Shown here: positions 1 through 8,294 of the stretch, in pieces | How the letters are laid out: each line of letters opens with the position of its first letter | Position numbering within the stretch: the first letter of the stretch is position 1 | NCBI RefSeq assembly: GCF_014205875.1 | Contig: NZ_JACHEN010000001.1 | Span: 372,001 to 436,000, forward strand | Length of the DNA: 64,000 bases | Reading direction: 5' to 3' | DNA from: Anaerosolibacter carboniphilus | Lineage (GTDB): Bacteria > Bacillota > Clostridia > Peptostreptococcales > Thermotaleaceae | Notes under the pieces: model-generated | Told to the model about the DNA's origin: nothing | What the model saw: the letters and a program-made list of their open reading frames with translations, nothing else | Databases searched by the model: none | Program-made: the position numbers and the translations under genes

Positions 1-383
1 TCCATAAACAGATAGAGGGAACATTAGGACATTCTCCATCAGCAACTTCACGGGATCAATTATATCATTCTGTAAAAATTGATAAAGATAGCAAACTATA
101 TTGTATTTTTAGAGAAGATGAAATCCATGTAAATTCATTTCATCATCAGGCAGTGAAAAGCTTAGGTAAGGGATTAAAAGCATCTGCTTTTTCTACAGAA
201 GGGATAGTGGAAGCTATTGAGTCACAAGAACACAGTTTCATTGTAGGTGTGCAGTGGCATCCTGAGGATTTGGTGGTGAAACATCCTAAATTTCTATCAT
301 TATTTATAGCTTTCGTTGAGGAAAGTAAGAAGATAAAGGAAAGATGTGGGGACAAGACAAAAGAAACGCCCCTTTGTCTATAG
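1..383 (+). CDS. Gamma-glutamyl-GABA hydrolase (peptidase C26), C-terminal part
   Basis: The reading frame is open from the window edge to the stop at 381-383, so only the C-terminal 126 or so residues are present. The stretch GVQWHPED carries the His and Glu of the class I glutamine-amidotransferase triad, and VNSFHHQAV just before it is typical of the PuuD-like gamma-glutamyl-gamma-aminobutyrate hydrolases of family C26. Such cytoplasmic enzymes hydrolyse gamma-glutamyl amides in polyamine or amino-acid breakdown. The nucleophile Cys lies upstream of the window and cannot be checked. The tail after VEESKKIKE is hydrophilic and extends a little past the usual end. A terminator follows directly. 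Confidence 0.85.
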   Translation, partial: HKQIEGTLGHSPSATSRDQLYHSVKIDKDSKLYCIFREDEIHVNSFHHQAVKSLGKGLKASAFSTEGIVEAIESQEHSFIVGVQWHPEDLVVKHPKFLSLFIAFVEESKKIKERCGDKTKETPLCL

Positions 384-390
384 ATGATAC

Positions 391-426
391 AACCCCAGCA
401 TGGAGGATATGATCCATGCTGGGGTT
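391..426. terminator. Bidirectional hairpin terminator
   Basis: Perfect 14-bp arms (391-404 and 413-426) with an 8-nt loop sit between two convergent genes, the C26 hydrolase on the plus strand and the ABC permease on the minus strand. The T tract is weak on both sides, so efficiency is uncertain. Confidence 0.7.
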
Positions 427-437
427 TAATGTTTGAT

Positions 438-2450
438 CTAAGATTGGTTCAAGATTTCCATATATCCTTTTAATGCATCAGAAACAGGTACATTGATATA
501 TAAAGGTGTTTGATAGGATTGGTTACCATAGGGGCCTCTAATGTAAAAGTCTACATAGATCGGCATTCTTTCATAGCTGTATTGGGAAGTTTCACTTATG
601 GATAACAACTCCTTAAGAATTTCTGGGTCCCTTATTTCTACAGTGTTTGAGTCATTAACAGCCTTCCCGTTTTTAGCTAGCTGTACTCTTGTGACTTCTT
701 TTCTTAAGACAGCATATTCAATATCTTTGGGCAGCAGTACTAAGTTTTCATAATGGCCGTTCTCGTCAAGCCATGAGATCATAGATTCAAAACCCTTACG
801 GAAACCATAATGGTAATATTTATCGTTGCTGTCTGCAATTTGTATATAAACATAATCACTGCTTTGTGCACTCATCTCTTCAAAGGTCATAGAGCGAACT
901 TCCTCTTGGAAAAGAGCGATAAACTCCCGCATTCCAGGGCTGTCTGCTAAAACCAGCGGTTTTTTAGATGTACGGTTATCACTGATTTGAATCCACTTAA
1001 TATCTTCTGGCTTTTGTGCTACAATTGGATATTTTATTTTTTTATACTCCATGGATTCGTAGATTGGTTTTAGCAAAGGCCCGTACTGTTTCTCGTTGAT
1101 GGTATATTGACGCACCTGGTATTTTCCGTTTTTAAGTATATATACGATATAAGGTGTAGGGCCGCTGACTTTTTGTCTAGGCTGCTGAATGAGTTGAGTA
1201 TGAAGCGCCATAATATTTTTTATGTTTTCAGGATTGCTAAAGAAGGAATTCGCTTCATGGTGCATATCTTTATATTTTGGATCGGTAGCAGGATCCTCAC
1301 TGGTCCAAATGTCTGTGTAATAGCCGAAGTAAACCTTCTCTACCTCATCTAATTCCGGTATATGTTGAACATAACCGAAGACATCTACTTGAATGCTTAC
1401 CAACAGAAGGGAAACTACTGCTACATATGTAAGATATCCTTTATAAGTATGCCAAACCCTGAAGGATTTCTGCATTAATATCTCCGCAACCCCATAGGCG
1501 AACAAAGAACTCAATAGGTACCCTACTAAGGATACAGATAGGGAACCTTCTGAGATACTTCTAAAATATAGTCCACCCAGCAGCATACCGCAAGTGGTTA
1601 CGCCATATTTAAAAATAGGGCGGAAGGAGGTAAAAGCAATAATATCACTGGCCGCTTCCAGTTTTCTTTTTTCATAGGCATAGCCAGCGGCTGCAAAGAA
1701 CAATAAGGCAATGATCAAATACCCAAGGACATCTTCTACGGAAAGAAAGGGTATGGCTGCGCGATTATCAAATAGAACAAACCAGGGAAGTTTATCGAAA
1801 AAAGGATCATAACCGCTGCTGCTGCTAAATCCGTATAACCAGGCGGCAATATTCTCTTTAAGAAGCATATAAATTCCTACTGGCAGCAGATGTAGAATAT
1901 AGGTAAAGGCAATATGGGCAACAGAGTTGCCTGTAAACATTCCTACAAAGACAGCCATAGAGAAAAATAAAATATTAAAAAGTGTCGTTAATCCCATCCA
2001 TTGGAATAGGTTCTGCATGGAATAGTACATACCTAAAGAAGTGACGACTTTTAGTAAGGTTAGGATCATTCCTATTAAAAGAACTGGAGTTGTGAGTAAT
2101 ACCAAGCCTGCTATCAGCTGATTGAGATACAAAGTCCTTCGGCTATAAGGAAGACTATGGATCATCGCAGTTGCCTTGCTGGTCATTAAGTATCTATAGA
2201 GCAGTACAGCTAAGGCTGTAGGCAGGGCAGCAATCATCCACAGTTGGAATTCGTTGTGGACAGAGAAAAAACTAAGCGTGGCTTCTAGCAGAGATCGTTT
2301 CCATTCATCTTGAACATTGGCTCCAAACATGATATATCGAAAAGGCACTGTGAAAAACAAAATGCATGCATATATAGCGCCAATCCACCAAAACCGCTTC
2401 ATATTAGCGGTGAACAAACCTTTGCTAAATAGTGATGTTTTGGATGTCAT
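438..2450 (-). CDS. ABC-2 type transporter permease with C-terminal extracytoplasmic domain (DUF6449-like)
   Basis: This 670-residue protein has an N-terminal half rich in membrane segments (roughly residues 18-38, 66-86, 108-135, 150-205, 240-260, 285-350). The C-terminal half, about 300 residues, is hydrophilic and contains no further obvious membrane helix. The motif LPYSRRTLYLNQ between early helices is typical of the permeases that partner YtrB-type ATPases in Firmicutes. Its start overlaps the end of the ATPase gene by 26 nt, so the two are translationally coupled. The substrate is unknown; YtrA-linked transporters are often induced by cell-wall antibiotics, which is inference here. Confidence 0.8.
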   Translation of the reverse strand: MTSKTSLFSKGLFTANMKRFWWIGAIYACILFFTVPFRYIMFGANVQDEWKRSLLEATLSFFSVHNEFQLWMIAALPTALAVLLYRYLMTSKATAMIHSLPYSRRTLYLNQLIAGLVLLTTPVLLIGMILTLLKVVTSLGMYYSMQNLFQWMGLTTLFNILFFSMAVFVGMFTGNSVAHIAFTYILHLLPVGIYMLLKENIAAWLYGFSSSSGYDPFFDKLPWFVLFDNRAAIPFLSVEDVLGYLIIALLFFAAAGYAYEKRKLEAASDIIAFTSFRPIFKYGVTTCGMLLGGLYFRSISEGSLSVSLVGYLLSSLFAYGVAEILMQKSFRVWHTYKGYLTYVAVVSLLLVSIQVDVFGYVQHIPELDEVEKVYFGYYTDIWTSEDPATDPKYKDMHHEANSFFSNPENIKNIMALHTQLIQQPRQKVSGPTPYIVYILKNGKYQVRQYTINEKQYGPLLKPIYESMEYKKIKYPIVAQKPEDIKWIQISDNRTSKKPLVLADSPGMREFIALFQEEVRSMTFEEMSAQSSDYVYIQIADSNDKYYHYGFRKGFESMISWLDENGHYENLVLLPKDIEYAVLRKEVTRVQLAKNGKAVNDSNTVEIRDPEILKELLSISETSQYSYERMPIYVDFYIRGPYGNQSYQTPLYINVPVSDALKGYMEILNQS

Positions 2451-3324
2451 AGCCCATACCCCCTAACTCATAAATAAAAATTTCCTCCAGCGTTAGAGGC
2501 AATAGATCGAGTATAACCGGATTGGTTTGTTGTACTTTAGATAGTAATCTGTTTCGATCTCCCTTTACAATCATAAGCAGCACACTACCATTTTGTGAAG
2601 TATGAAGAACTTCTTCATCTGACAGGAGTTCGCTAGGAATCTCTCCTGAGAAAGCAAGCTGAAGCTTGTGGATATCAGACTTGATATTGTCTAGCTCTCG
2701 TTCAACTACGATTTTGCCGTTATACAGGATTCCCACATGATCACATACATCTTCTAATTCCCTAAGGTTGTGAGAAGAGACCAGTACAGTAGTTTGGTGC
2801 TCTGCCACATCCTGAAGCAGCAGGTTCCATACTTTTTTACGCATTACAGGATCTAAGCCATCTACGGGTTCATCAAGAATCATTAGTCGTGGGATAGTGC
2901 ATATGCTTAACCAAAACGCTACTTGTTTTTGCATACCTTTGGACAAACGGGTCACCCTTCTTTTGCTATCGATAGGAAATACCTGTTTCAAAAGTTCATA
3001 TCTTTCCCAACACCACCTTGGGTAGATGCTGGCGTAAAACTTTGCCATCTCATCGATAGTGTATTGAGAAAAGAAATATAGATCATCTGATATGTATCCG
3101 ATAGAAGACTTAATGCTAGGATTTTCGTAAACCGGTTCCCCTTGAACCTGAACACTACCAGAATCCTGATGATATATGCCAATAAGATGTTTAATCAGTG
3201 TAGTTTTTCCTGCACCATTTGGACCTAGCAATCCATAAACAGATCCCTCTTTGACATGCAAATTCAGATTGTCTAATGCTTTGAAATTACCGAAGTGTTT
3301 GGTTAGGTCTTTTACTTCAATCAT
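2425..3324 (-). CDS. ABC transporter ATP-binding protein (YtrB-like)
   Basis: A cytoplasmic ATPase of about 299 residues that should energise the neighbouring ABC-2 permease. Visible motifs are Walker A GPNGAGKTT, signature RLSKGMQKQVAFWL, Walker B LMILDEPVDGLD and the H-loop VSSHNLRE. An upstream in-frame Met would add 22 residues, but the Met at 3322-3324 begins the canonical MIEVKDLTKHFG and has a GGGGGAGG ribosome site on the minus strand. The start overlaps the end of the GntR gene by 8 nt, which marks a three-gene operon of regulator, ATPase and permease. Confidence 0.88.
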   Translation of the reverse strand: MIEVKDLTKHFGNFKALDNLNLHVKEGSVYGLLGPNGAGKTTLIKHLIGIYHQDSGSVQVQGEPVYENPSIKSSIGYISDDLYFFSQYTIDEMAKFYASIYPRWCWERYELLKQVFPIDSKRRVTRLSKGMQKQVAFWLSICTIPRLMILDEPVDGLDPVMRKKVWNLLLQDVAEHQTTVLVSSHNLRELEDVCDHVGILYNGKIVVERELDNIKSDIHKLQLAFSGEIPSELLSDEEVLHTSQNGSVLLMIVKGDRNRLLSKVQQTNPVILDLLPLTLEEIFIYELGGMGYDIQNITI

Positions 3325-3709
3325 TCGGCCCTGCCTCCCCCTTTTGAAAAATAGTATCGATGCAGGTAATAAGCTGTTCTTTTTGTACATTCAAATACAT
3401 AAGCTCTGCAGCGATTTTCTCTAACTCTACTATGAGTTCATTACATCTGCTTTGATTTACTGTATTATCTAATGGCGTGACAAAGCTTCCCTTCCCGCGG
3501 ATGGAATAAATAAACCCCTCTGTTTCAAGATCCTTATAGGATTTTTGAATCGTATTTGGATTAATGGTAAGAGATTGAGCTAGTTCACGGACCGAGGGGA
3601 TTTTCTCATTTGCTTTTAAAACCCCGTTGATAATCAACAGTTTCATTTTTTCTTTGATTTGTTCATATAAAGGTCTTCGGTCTTTAAAATCTAACTGAAA
3701 CATAGGCAC
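3317..3709 (-). CDS. GntR family transcriptional regulator, YtrA type
   Basis: This 130-residue regulator has an N-terminal winged helix (residues about 8-70; IPSVRELAQSLTINPNTIQKSYKDLE is the recognition region) and only a short helical C-terminal tail. That short tail is characteristic of the YtrA subfamily, which controls adjacent ABC transporters. It is the first gene of the minus-strand operon with the ATPase and permease. A perfect inverted repeat lies just upstream, between the promoter and the start codon, and is the obvious site for autoregulation. The effector is unknown. Confidence 0.88.
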   Translation of the reverse strand: MPMFQLDFKDRRPLYEQIKEKMKLLIINGVLKANEKIPSVRELAQSLTINPNTIQKSYKDLETEGFIYSIRGKGSFVTPLDNTVNQSRCNELIVELEKIAAELMYLNVQKEQLITCIDTIFQKGEAGPND

Positions 3710-3712
3710 CTC

Positions 3713-3752
3713 CCAACTGTATTACGACGAATGATACACTTAATACAGTTGG
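3713..3752. promoter_or_regulatory. GntR/YtrA operator (inverted repeat)
   Basis: A perfect inverted repeat with 12-bp arms CCAACTGTATTA (3713-3724) and TAATACAGTTGG (3741-3752) separated by 16 bp. It lies immediately downstream of the -10 box of the operon promoter, so a bound dimer would block transcription. That the YtrA-type protein binds here is inferred from position and symmetry. Confidence 0.7.
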
Positions 3753-3781
3753 ATTATATATCCATATTTTGCTATTGTCAA
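3753..3781 (-). promoter_or_regulatory. Sigma-A promoter of the GntR/ABC operon
   Basis: On the minus strand there is a TTGACA box (complement of 3776-3781), a 17-bp spacer and a TATAAT box (complement of 3753-3758). Both hexamers match the consensus exactly. Confidence 0.8.
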
Positions 3782-4446
3782 GATTTTTTTACCCGATCCA
3801 AAAGAATATTTCATAGTTATATAGGTAATCTAAAGGATAATTTTAGCAAACAGTACACACCATTAAATCAAAAATGATCATGTATTAAAACATTAAACAC
3901 GAAGAGGACCAACCTTTCGGTTAATCATTCTCAAGAGTAGAAACAGCAAGTAAAATAGATAGATAGCAGTATAATGAAAAAACCCCGATCGTGTTGTTAG
4001 GATGAATCATGCCATAAATAACTGTGGTTTTGGAGGTCTGTTTCCAAATACTATTCAGGATGAGAATGGGTGGATTAGTGAAAGCTGTACATAGGACATC
4101 AGAAGGTGGTTTGAGTAGGGAAAGGTTACTTTAAGAATAAAGTGGAAGTGCAAATTGACAGTGAGGGTGCTCAGAGAAGAATTAGCGCCAAACACTTTAT
4201 AAGTACAATTCAAGCTATCTAATCTATTTAACAGTTTTGATGTAGAGTTGTATTTTTAATTGATAGAAAAGATACCAGTTCATGATGATGCCATACTGAT
4301 TTTGGTCTGCTAGAATGTATTTCTGTGAATAAACAGAGTGTATTATACAGTTATGTACTTATGAAATTTTACATATATGTTGACAATTTGATTTGTTTTC
4401 TCTTTACTATCGAGATTTTAATATTATTATCAAATATAAATTCGAA
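3782..4446. other. Intergenic region, no intact gene
   Basis: About 660 bp without a convincing gene. A 30-codon plus-strand ORF (4002-4094) and a 37-codon open tail ending in TAA near 4220 have a coding look but no ribosome site or recognisable family. They may be debris of decayed genes. No clear terminator or RNA structure was seen. Confidence 0.4.
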
Positions 4447-5337
4447 TTAATAAGCCTTCAGTATAACCGCAATAACAATTAGAAATATCATGTGTGCAGG
4501 ATAAAAGATATAACCTACATATTTATTAAGTCTAATACTGCTTGGATTTATGCTTTTTGACACAAAAATGGGAATTAATGCAAAAACTCCCCAAGCATTA
4601 AAATAGTATCTTTGTAGTTGAGATAATCCATTCTGAAAGTTAAGCTGGTTCCATACAAATTTAAAATTGAAAAGATTGCTCCAAAATAGTGCTGCTGAAT
4701 AGGCGGAGTTGAACAGGGCAACCCTGTAATAACCATGAAGTAGATATAATAGTATAATGCTTATTATGGCAGCTGCCGTCTTTTCTTGAAAGATGTGAAA
4801 CAATAAAACTAAGGCTAATGCCAGCAAGCCGTATTCTAAATAAAAATCTTTTACAATGAAGCTTACTACTTCGGGAAGAATGATTATTATAACAGCCAAG
4901 GCTAGTAAAAATATACCATATAAAAGGTGTTTATAATTCTTGTCTTTAATAAAATTCCTAATCTTTAAGACGCCCATATCATAAACATAGAGCAACCCTA
5001 TGGCTGTTATAAACGTAAACAGTACATTAAAATGAATAGGATTAAATTTAATATCGGGGCTAAAAAAAGAATAGGGTAGTTGCGTTATTAGTGCAAATAG
5101 AGAAAGTCTTAAAACATATTTTTTGAGATTAGATGTCCGGGAATAGCCTATGGCAATCTGATAGGTGAAGATAGGAAAAGCCAATCTCCCTATAATCCTA
5201 AGAAGCATCTCATTTGGAAAATACATATACCCAATATGATCAACAAGCATTGTTACTAATGCCAGTAGTTTGAGCATATCATTTCGATATGCATTTTTTT
5301 GCAGTCCTTCTTTTTCAACAACCAATGCTTCCATCAC
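4447..5337 (-). CDS. TraX family integral membrane protein
   Basis: A 296-residue polytopic membrane protein with about eight to nine hydrophobic segments. The N-terminal stretch NDMLKLLALVTMLVDHIGYM followed by RIIGRLAFPIFTYQIAIGYSRT is the hallmark of the TraX family. F-plasmid TraX acetylates pilin, but Firmicute homologues are usually chromosomal, have no conjugation genes nearby and are of unknown function, probably acyltransferase-like. No conjugation gene occurs in this window. The start has a good ribosome site (GGAGGAGAT on the minus strand). The gene is divergent from the LysO gene. Confidence 0.82.
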   Translation of the reverse strand: MMEALVVEKEGLQKNAYRNDMLKLLALVTMLVDHIGYMYFPNEMLLRIIGRLAFPIFTYQIAIGYSRTSNLKKYVLRLSLFALITQLPYSFFSPDIKFNPIHFNVLFTFITAIGLLYVYDMGVLKIRNFIKDKNYKHLLYGIFLLALAVIIIILPEVVSFIVKDFYLEYGLLALALVLLFHIFQEKTAAAIISIILLYLLHGYYRVALFNSAYSAALFWSNLFNFKFVWNQLNFQNGLSQLQRYYFNAWGVFALIPIFVSKSINPSSIRLNKYVGYIFYPAHMIFLIVIAVILKAY

Positions 5338-5389
5338 TATCTCCTCCTATAATTCGTATCGATTCCAAATAATTATACCAAATTCAGTA

Positions 5390-5417
5390 TTGAATGTGCT
5401 AATCGATAATTTATAAT
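5390..5417 (+). promoter_or_regulatory. Probable promoter of lysO
   Basis: TTGAAT (5390-5395) and TATAAT (5412-5417) are separated by 16 bp, about 50 bp before the lysO start. The intergenic space is too short for a lysine riboswitch and none is seen. Confidence 0.55.
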
Positions 5418-5467
5418 AAAAACAGAGGACTTTATACACTATATTTCACCATATATGGGAGGATTAT

Positions 5468-6424
5468 ATGACTATTTTACCATTTAGTTGCTTAGGGATT
5501 GGGATAATTGTAGGATTACAAGAAATAACGAACAGATTTTTAAAAGCAATAGATTTTATCATTAATATAACGCTGATAGTTCTTATGTTAACAATCGGGA
5601 TGAATATAGGCGTAAATAATTCGATTATGTCAAAGCTTAATATGATTGGGATAAATTGCTTTGTTATTGCTTTGTTTGCAATTATATTCAGTGTTATCTT
5701 CACATTAGTCGTAGAAAAGACAATACTGCCTTTGGATAAAATGAAAGAAAATTTAAACGCTGAAAATATGAGCTTAGACAATGAAGTAAACGTTTTAGAA
5801 GAGGAGAAGAAAAAGATGTCTCCATTAGTTTTAATTATGCCTCTCAGTATAGTTACAGGTGTGATATTAGGATATTTTGCGATGCCGAAAGACAAAGTTT
5901 ATCTGCTTGGATATATTTTGACTATATCACTGGTTTTGCTTTATACAGGAGTTGGTATAAACTTGGGAAATAACCGTAAAGTATTTCGATATATTAGAGT
6001 CTTAGGAGCAAGAATTATTTTTCTTTCATTGGCCATTTTTTTAGGAAGTGTAGCAGGAGGATTTATAGCAGGGATTGTGTTGAATTTACCAGTAGAGATT
6101 TCAGTAATGTCCTCTAGTGGGATGAGTTATTATAGCTTAACAGGAGCCTACATGACAAAAATGTATGGGATTGAGACAGGAACATATGGATTTGTTGTTA
6201 ATGTTATGCGCGAGTTTTTCACAGTTTTGACGCTTCCGCTATTGATTAAAATCAGTAAAGGAAGCCCTATTGCTGGGGGTGCTGCAGGTAATATGGACAC
6301 CATGCTGATGCCTATTACAAAGTTTGTCGGCCCAGAATTAGGATTAGTAACATTGATAACTGGAACCATTTTAACATTTGCTGTTCCATTTATACTTCCT
6401 ATTCTATATGGAATATTTCAATAA
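5468..6424 (+). CDS. lysO: Lysine exporter LysO family protein
   Basis: A 318-residue membrane protein of the LysO (DUF340/YbjE) family, which exports L-lysine and toxic analogues across the cytoplasmic membrane. About eight to nine hydrophobic helices are visible. The C-terminal half has the conserved family signature region MSSSGMSYYSLTGAYMTK, followed by NVMREFFTVLTLPLL and a Gly/Ala-rich GGAAGNMDTMLMP. A hydrophilic stretch of about 35 residues (near residues 88-118) links the two halves; some species encode the halves as separate genes. The start follows GGAGG at proper spacing. Confidence 0.87.
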   Translation: MTILPFSCLGIGIIVGLQEITNRFLKAIDFIINITLIVLMLTIGMNIGVNNSIMSKLNMIGINCFVIALFAIIFSVIFTLVVEKTILPLDKMKENLNAENMSLDNEVNVLEEEKKKMSPLVLIMPLSIVTGVILGYFAMPKDKVYLLGYILTISLVLLYTGVGINLGNNRKVFRYIRVLGARIIFLSLAIFLGSVAGGFIAGIVLNLPVEISVMSSSGMSYYSLTGAYMTKMYGIETGTYGFVVNVMREFFTVLTLPLLIKISKGSPIAGGAAGNMDTMLMPITKFVGPELGLVTLITGTILTFAVPFILPILYGIFQ

Positions 6425-6446
6425 GTAACAAAATATATTTTCTATC

Positions 6447-7073
6447 TTATTCAAAATTGCCATCAAGATGTGCGCCATCGCAGAAGGGTTTATTTTTAGA
6501 TGAACTGCATCGACATAATGTATAGTGTTCTTTACAAGCAGGAACTGTGTTCTCATCATCCTTGAGCTTGATAAATCCTTTTATTTCAATGGGACCATCT
6601 TTTTGAATATGAATGGACGGCGGACGATCCAAATCTTGATATCTTCTACTACCAATACTATAACTTAGGGCACCTGATGGACAGCCTTCAACTATATTGA
6701 TGATATCCTTAATTTTCCCATTGTTTGGTTGAATCCAAGGCTTTTTATTAATATCAAAAACTTGAGGTAGTTTCTCAACACAGCAACCATCATGGCAGCA
6801 TACACCTAAATTAAAATGCACTGTGATATCATCACCGATATAATCCTTTAGATGATCAGGTGCACGATCCTTGCTTTTTTCTTCTCTTAGCCCGTCTACA
6901 GCATGGATATCATCACAATAAGGCTGTGCGCTACTTTTACCGCATCTACATAGGGCTACAACAGAAGAAGCCTTTAGTTTTTGATGATTTTCATCTATGA
7001 TGGTATCCACATCCATAACAATATATGGGGTGTGCTTCGTAAAAACAATATAAGGATTCTTTTCTGGCATCAT
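6447..7073 (-). CDS. CDGSH iron-sulfur / divergent 4Fe-4S protein
   Basis: This 208-residue cytoplasmic protein has three metal-site modules. Residues about 40-57 hold a CDGSH-type motif, CRCGKSSAQPYCDDIH. Residues about 85-150 resemble the divergent 4Fe-4S mono-cluster domain (GVCCHDGCC ... EGCPSGAL). The C-terminus (about 187-202) is a second CDGSH motif, CRCSSSKNKPFCDGAH. Each CDGSH site has the C-x-C...C...H ligand set that binds a redox-active 2Fe-2S cluster. The precise role is unknown; electron transfer or redox sensing is likely. The start may be the first or second of two consecutive Met codons. Confidence 0.85.
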   Translation of the reverse strand: MMPEKNPYIVFTKHTPYIVMDVDTIIDENHQKLKASSVVALCRCGKSSAQPYCDDIHAVDGLREEKSKDRAPDHLKDYIGDDITVHFNLGVCCHDGCCVEKLPQVFDINKKPWIQPNNGKIKDIINIVEGCPSGALSYSIGSRRYQDLDRPPSIHIQKDGPIEIKGFIKLKDDENTVPACKEHYTLCRCSSSKNKPFCDGAHLDGNFE

Positions 7074-7312
7074 GACCCTTCTTTCTTTTGTTTCCTAAAC
7101 ATAGTATTCTCTGAATATGGTAATTACATAAGAGGTTTTTTAATCATTAATGAGGATAGGGAATGATTATTGACGCTACCGTTACTTTATAGATGATGGT
7201 GGAGATTCGCATAGGTACTCGGATATAAAGATATTCTTTGATATTTTGAAATGAAATCATGTACTGAATAATGTTATACGAAGTACACATAATATTCTAG
7301 AGGTGATAGAAT

Positions 7313-7450
7313 ATGAAAAAGAAAAAAGATAAAATGGCAAGTGCTGATCTATATAACCCTACGCTTACAGATGTGAATCGAGCAAGGGAAAGACAGGAGA
7401 TCATAGATCCTGAAAAAGGGCCTGAAAACAAGAAAAGAAAAAATAAATAG
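7313..7450 (+). CDS. Small basic hydrophilic protein, 45 residues
   Basis: A short ORF with a good ribosome site (GAGGTGATAG) and a strong terminator directly after its stop, which argues that it is expressed. The product is highly charged (MKKKKDKMASADLYNP at the N-terminus, Lys-rich at the C-terminus) with no membrane segment and no cysteine. I do not recognise the family. Such Lys/Arg-rich micro-proteins are common in clostridia, often of unknown function. Confidence 0.55.
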   Translation: MKKKKDKMASADLYNPTLTDVNRARERQEIIDPEKGPENKKRKNK

Positions 7451-7451
7451 A

Positions 7452-7505
7452 AAAGCTCCTTTCTGGTTTGGTATCATTTCCTAATCCTTGCCAGAAAGGA
7501 GCTTT
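7452..7505 (+). terminator. Hairpin terminator
   Basis: Perfect 15-bp arms (7452-7466 and 7491-7505) with a 24-nt loop begin two bases after the small ORF ends. The arms start with AAA and end with TTT, and the site may work in both directions. Confidence 0.8.
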
Positions 7506-7561
7506 GTACATCATGCGCTCATAGAATAGATAGATGTGTTTTAAAGGGTCTTCATGACCAC

Positions 7562-7981
7562 TTATGATGCTTTGTCTTGAATTACTTTTTTTTCTTTAGC
7601 GACCTTTGCTTTTTCCCATTCCTGATAGCTGTTAAGTAAACCCAGCGATCTTTTAATCGTTTTATCCTGTACCTTTGAGGTATCCTTAAGAATATTTGCC
7701 ATATGCATTAATTGAATGTCTAAATACTTAGGATTGTTAAGTTTACCAGCAGAAGAAGCCGTATTGGATTTGTTTTTTGATGCTGAAAGAGACTCCTTAA
7801 ACATCAGCAGCAGAAAACTATTTTTCTTTTGTTTTGGGACTTGTTTTGTCATGTCATAAACTTGATTGAATAACTTCTCTATATTTCGCTTTTTATAATA
7901 ATAAAATGCAACACTTGCGCCCACTCCCAAACTAGCTATTGCCCCAATCGTAAATACGCTCGTAATGTCCATTAATTTCAC
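7562..7981 (-). CDS. Membrane-anchored protein of unknown function
   Basis: A 139-residue protein with one N-terminal membrane segment (residues about 8-28), then a charged, probably helical cytoplasmic part. I recognise no domain. A ribosome site (AAGGGGTG on the minus strand) precedes the start. The single-anchor design with a Lys-rich helical tail is common in hypothetical clostridial proteins and gives no functional clue. Confidence 0.6.
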   Translation of the reverse strand: MKLMDITSVFTIGAIASLGVGASVAFYYYKKRNIEKLFNQVYDMTKQVPKQKKNSFLLLMFKESLSASKNKSNTASSAGKLNNPKYLDIQLMHMANILKDTSKVQDKTIKRSLGLLNSYQEWEKAKVAKEKKVIQDKAS

Positions 7982-8039
7982 CCCTTTAGAAAATATGCTC
8001 TTTTATTTTACCATAAATCGTTTATAAATACACTAGCTA

Positions 8040-8179
8040 TAGAAGATTGGCTAAAAATAACTGACGATACAGGTTCCTCCTATATAAACAAGGAACAACT
8101 AACAACTCAAGCAGACCCATTCCGTCTTGCCTGTTACAAAAACAGTAAATTTATGGTAGAATTTTATAAGAAAACTTAA
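8040..8179 (+). pseudogene. Possible 3' remnant of a decayed gene
   Basis: An open frame of about 45 codons ends in TAA at 8177-8179 and has coding character (it includes ITDDTGSSYINKEQL), but no start codon or ribosome site. It lies between the membrane-anchored protein and the WYL regulator. The family is not recognised. Confidence 0.3.
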
Positions 8180-8294
8180 ATGAGAGATGGAAGAAGAGGA
8201 ATTGTCTGAGTGAAATATAGAAAGCGTTCAATGAAGGTTATTTAGAAACTTTCAAAAGAAATATGGACTTGGCTTACTAAGGATGGTGTATTGT

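Noticed and set aside
4447-5337. TraX as evidence of a conjugative element
   Set aside because: No relaxase, coupling protein, type IV secretion or integrase genes occur nearby; Firmicute TraX homologues are usually chromosomal.
5338-5467. Lysine riboswitch before lysO
   Set aside because: The intergenic space is about 130 bp and shows none of the conserved lysine-riboswitch elements.
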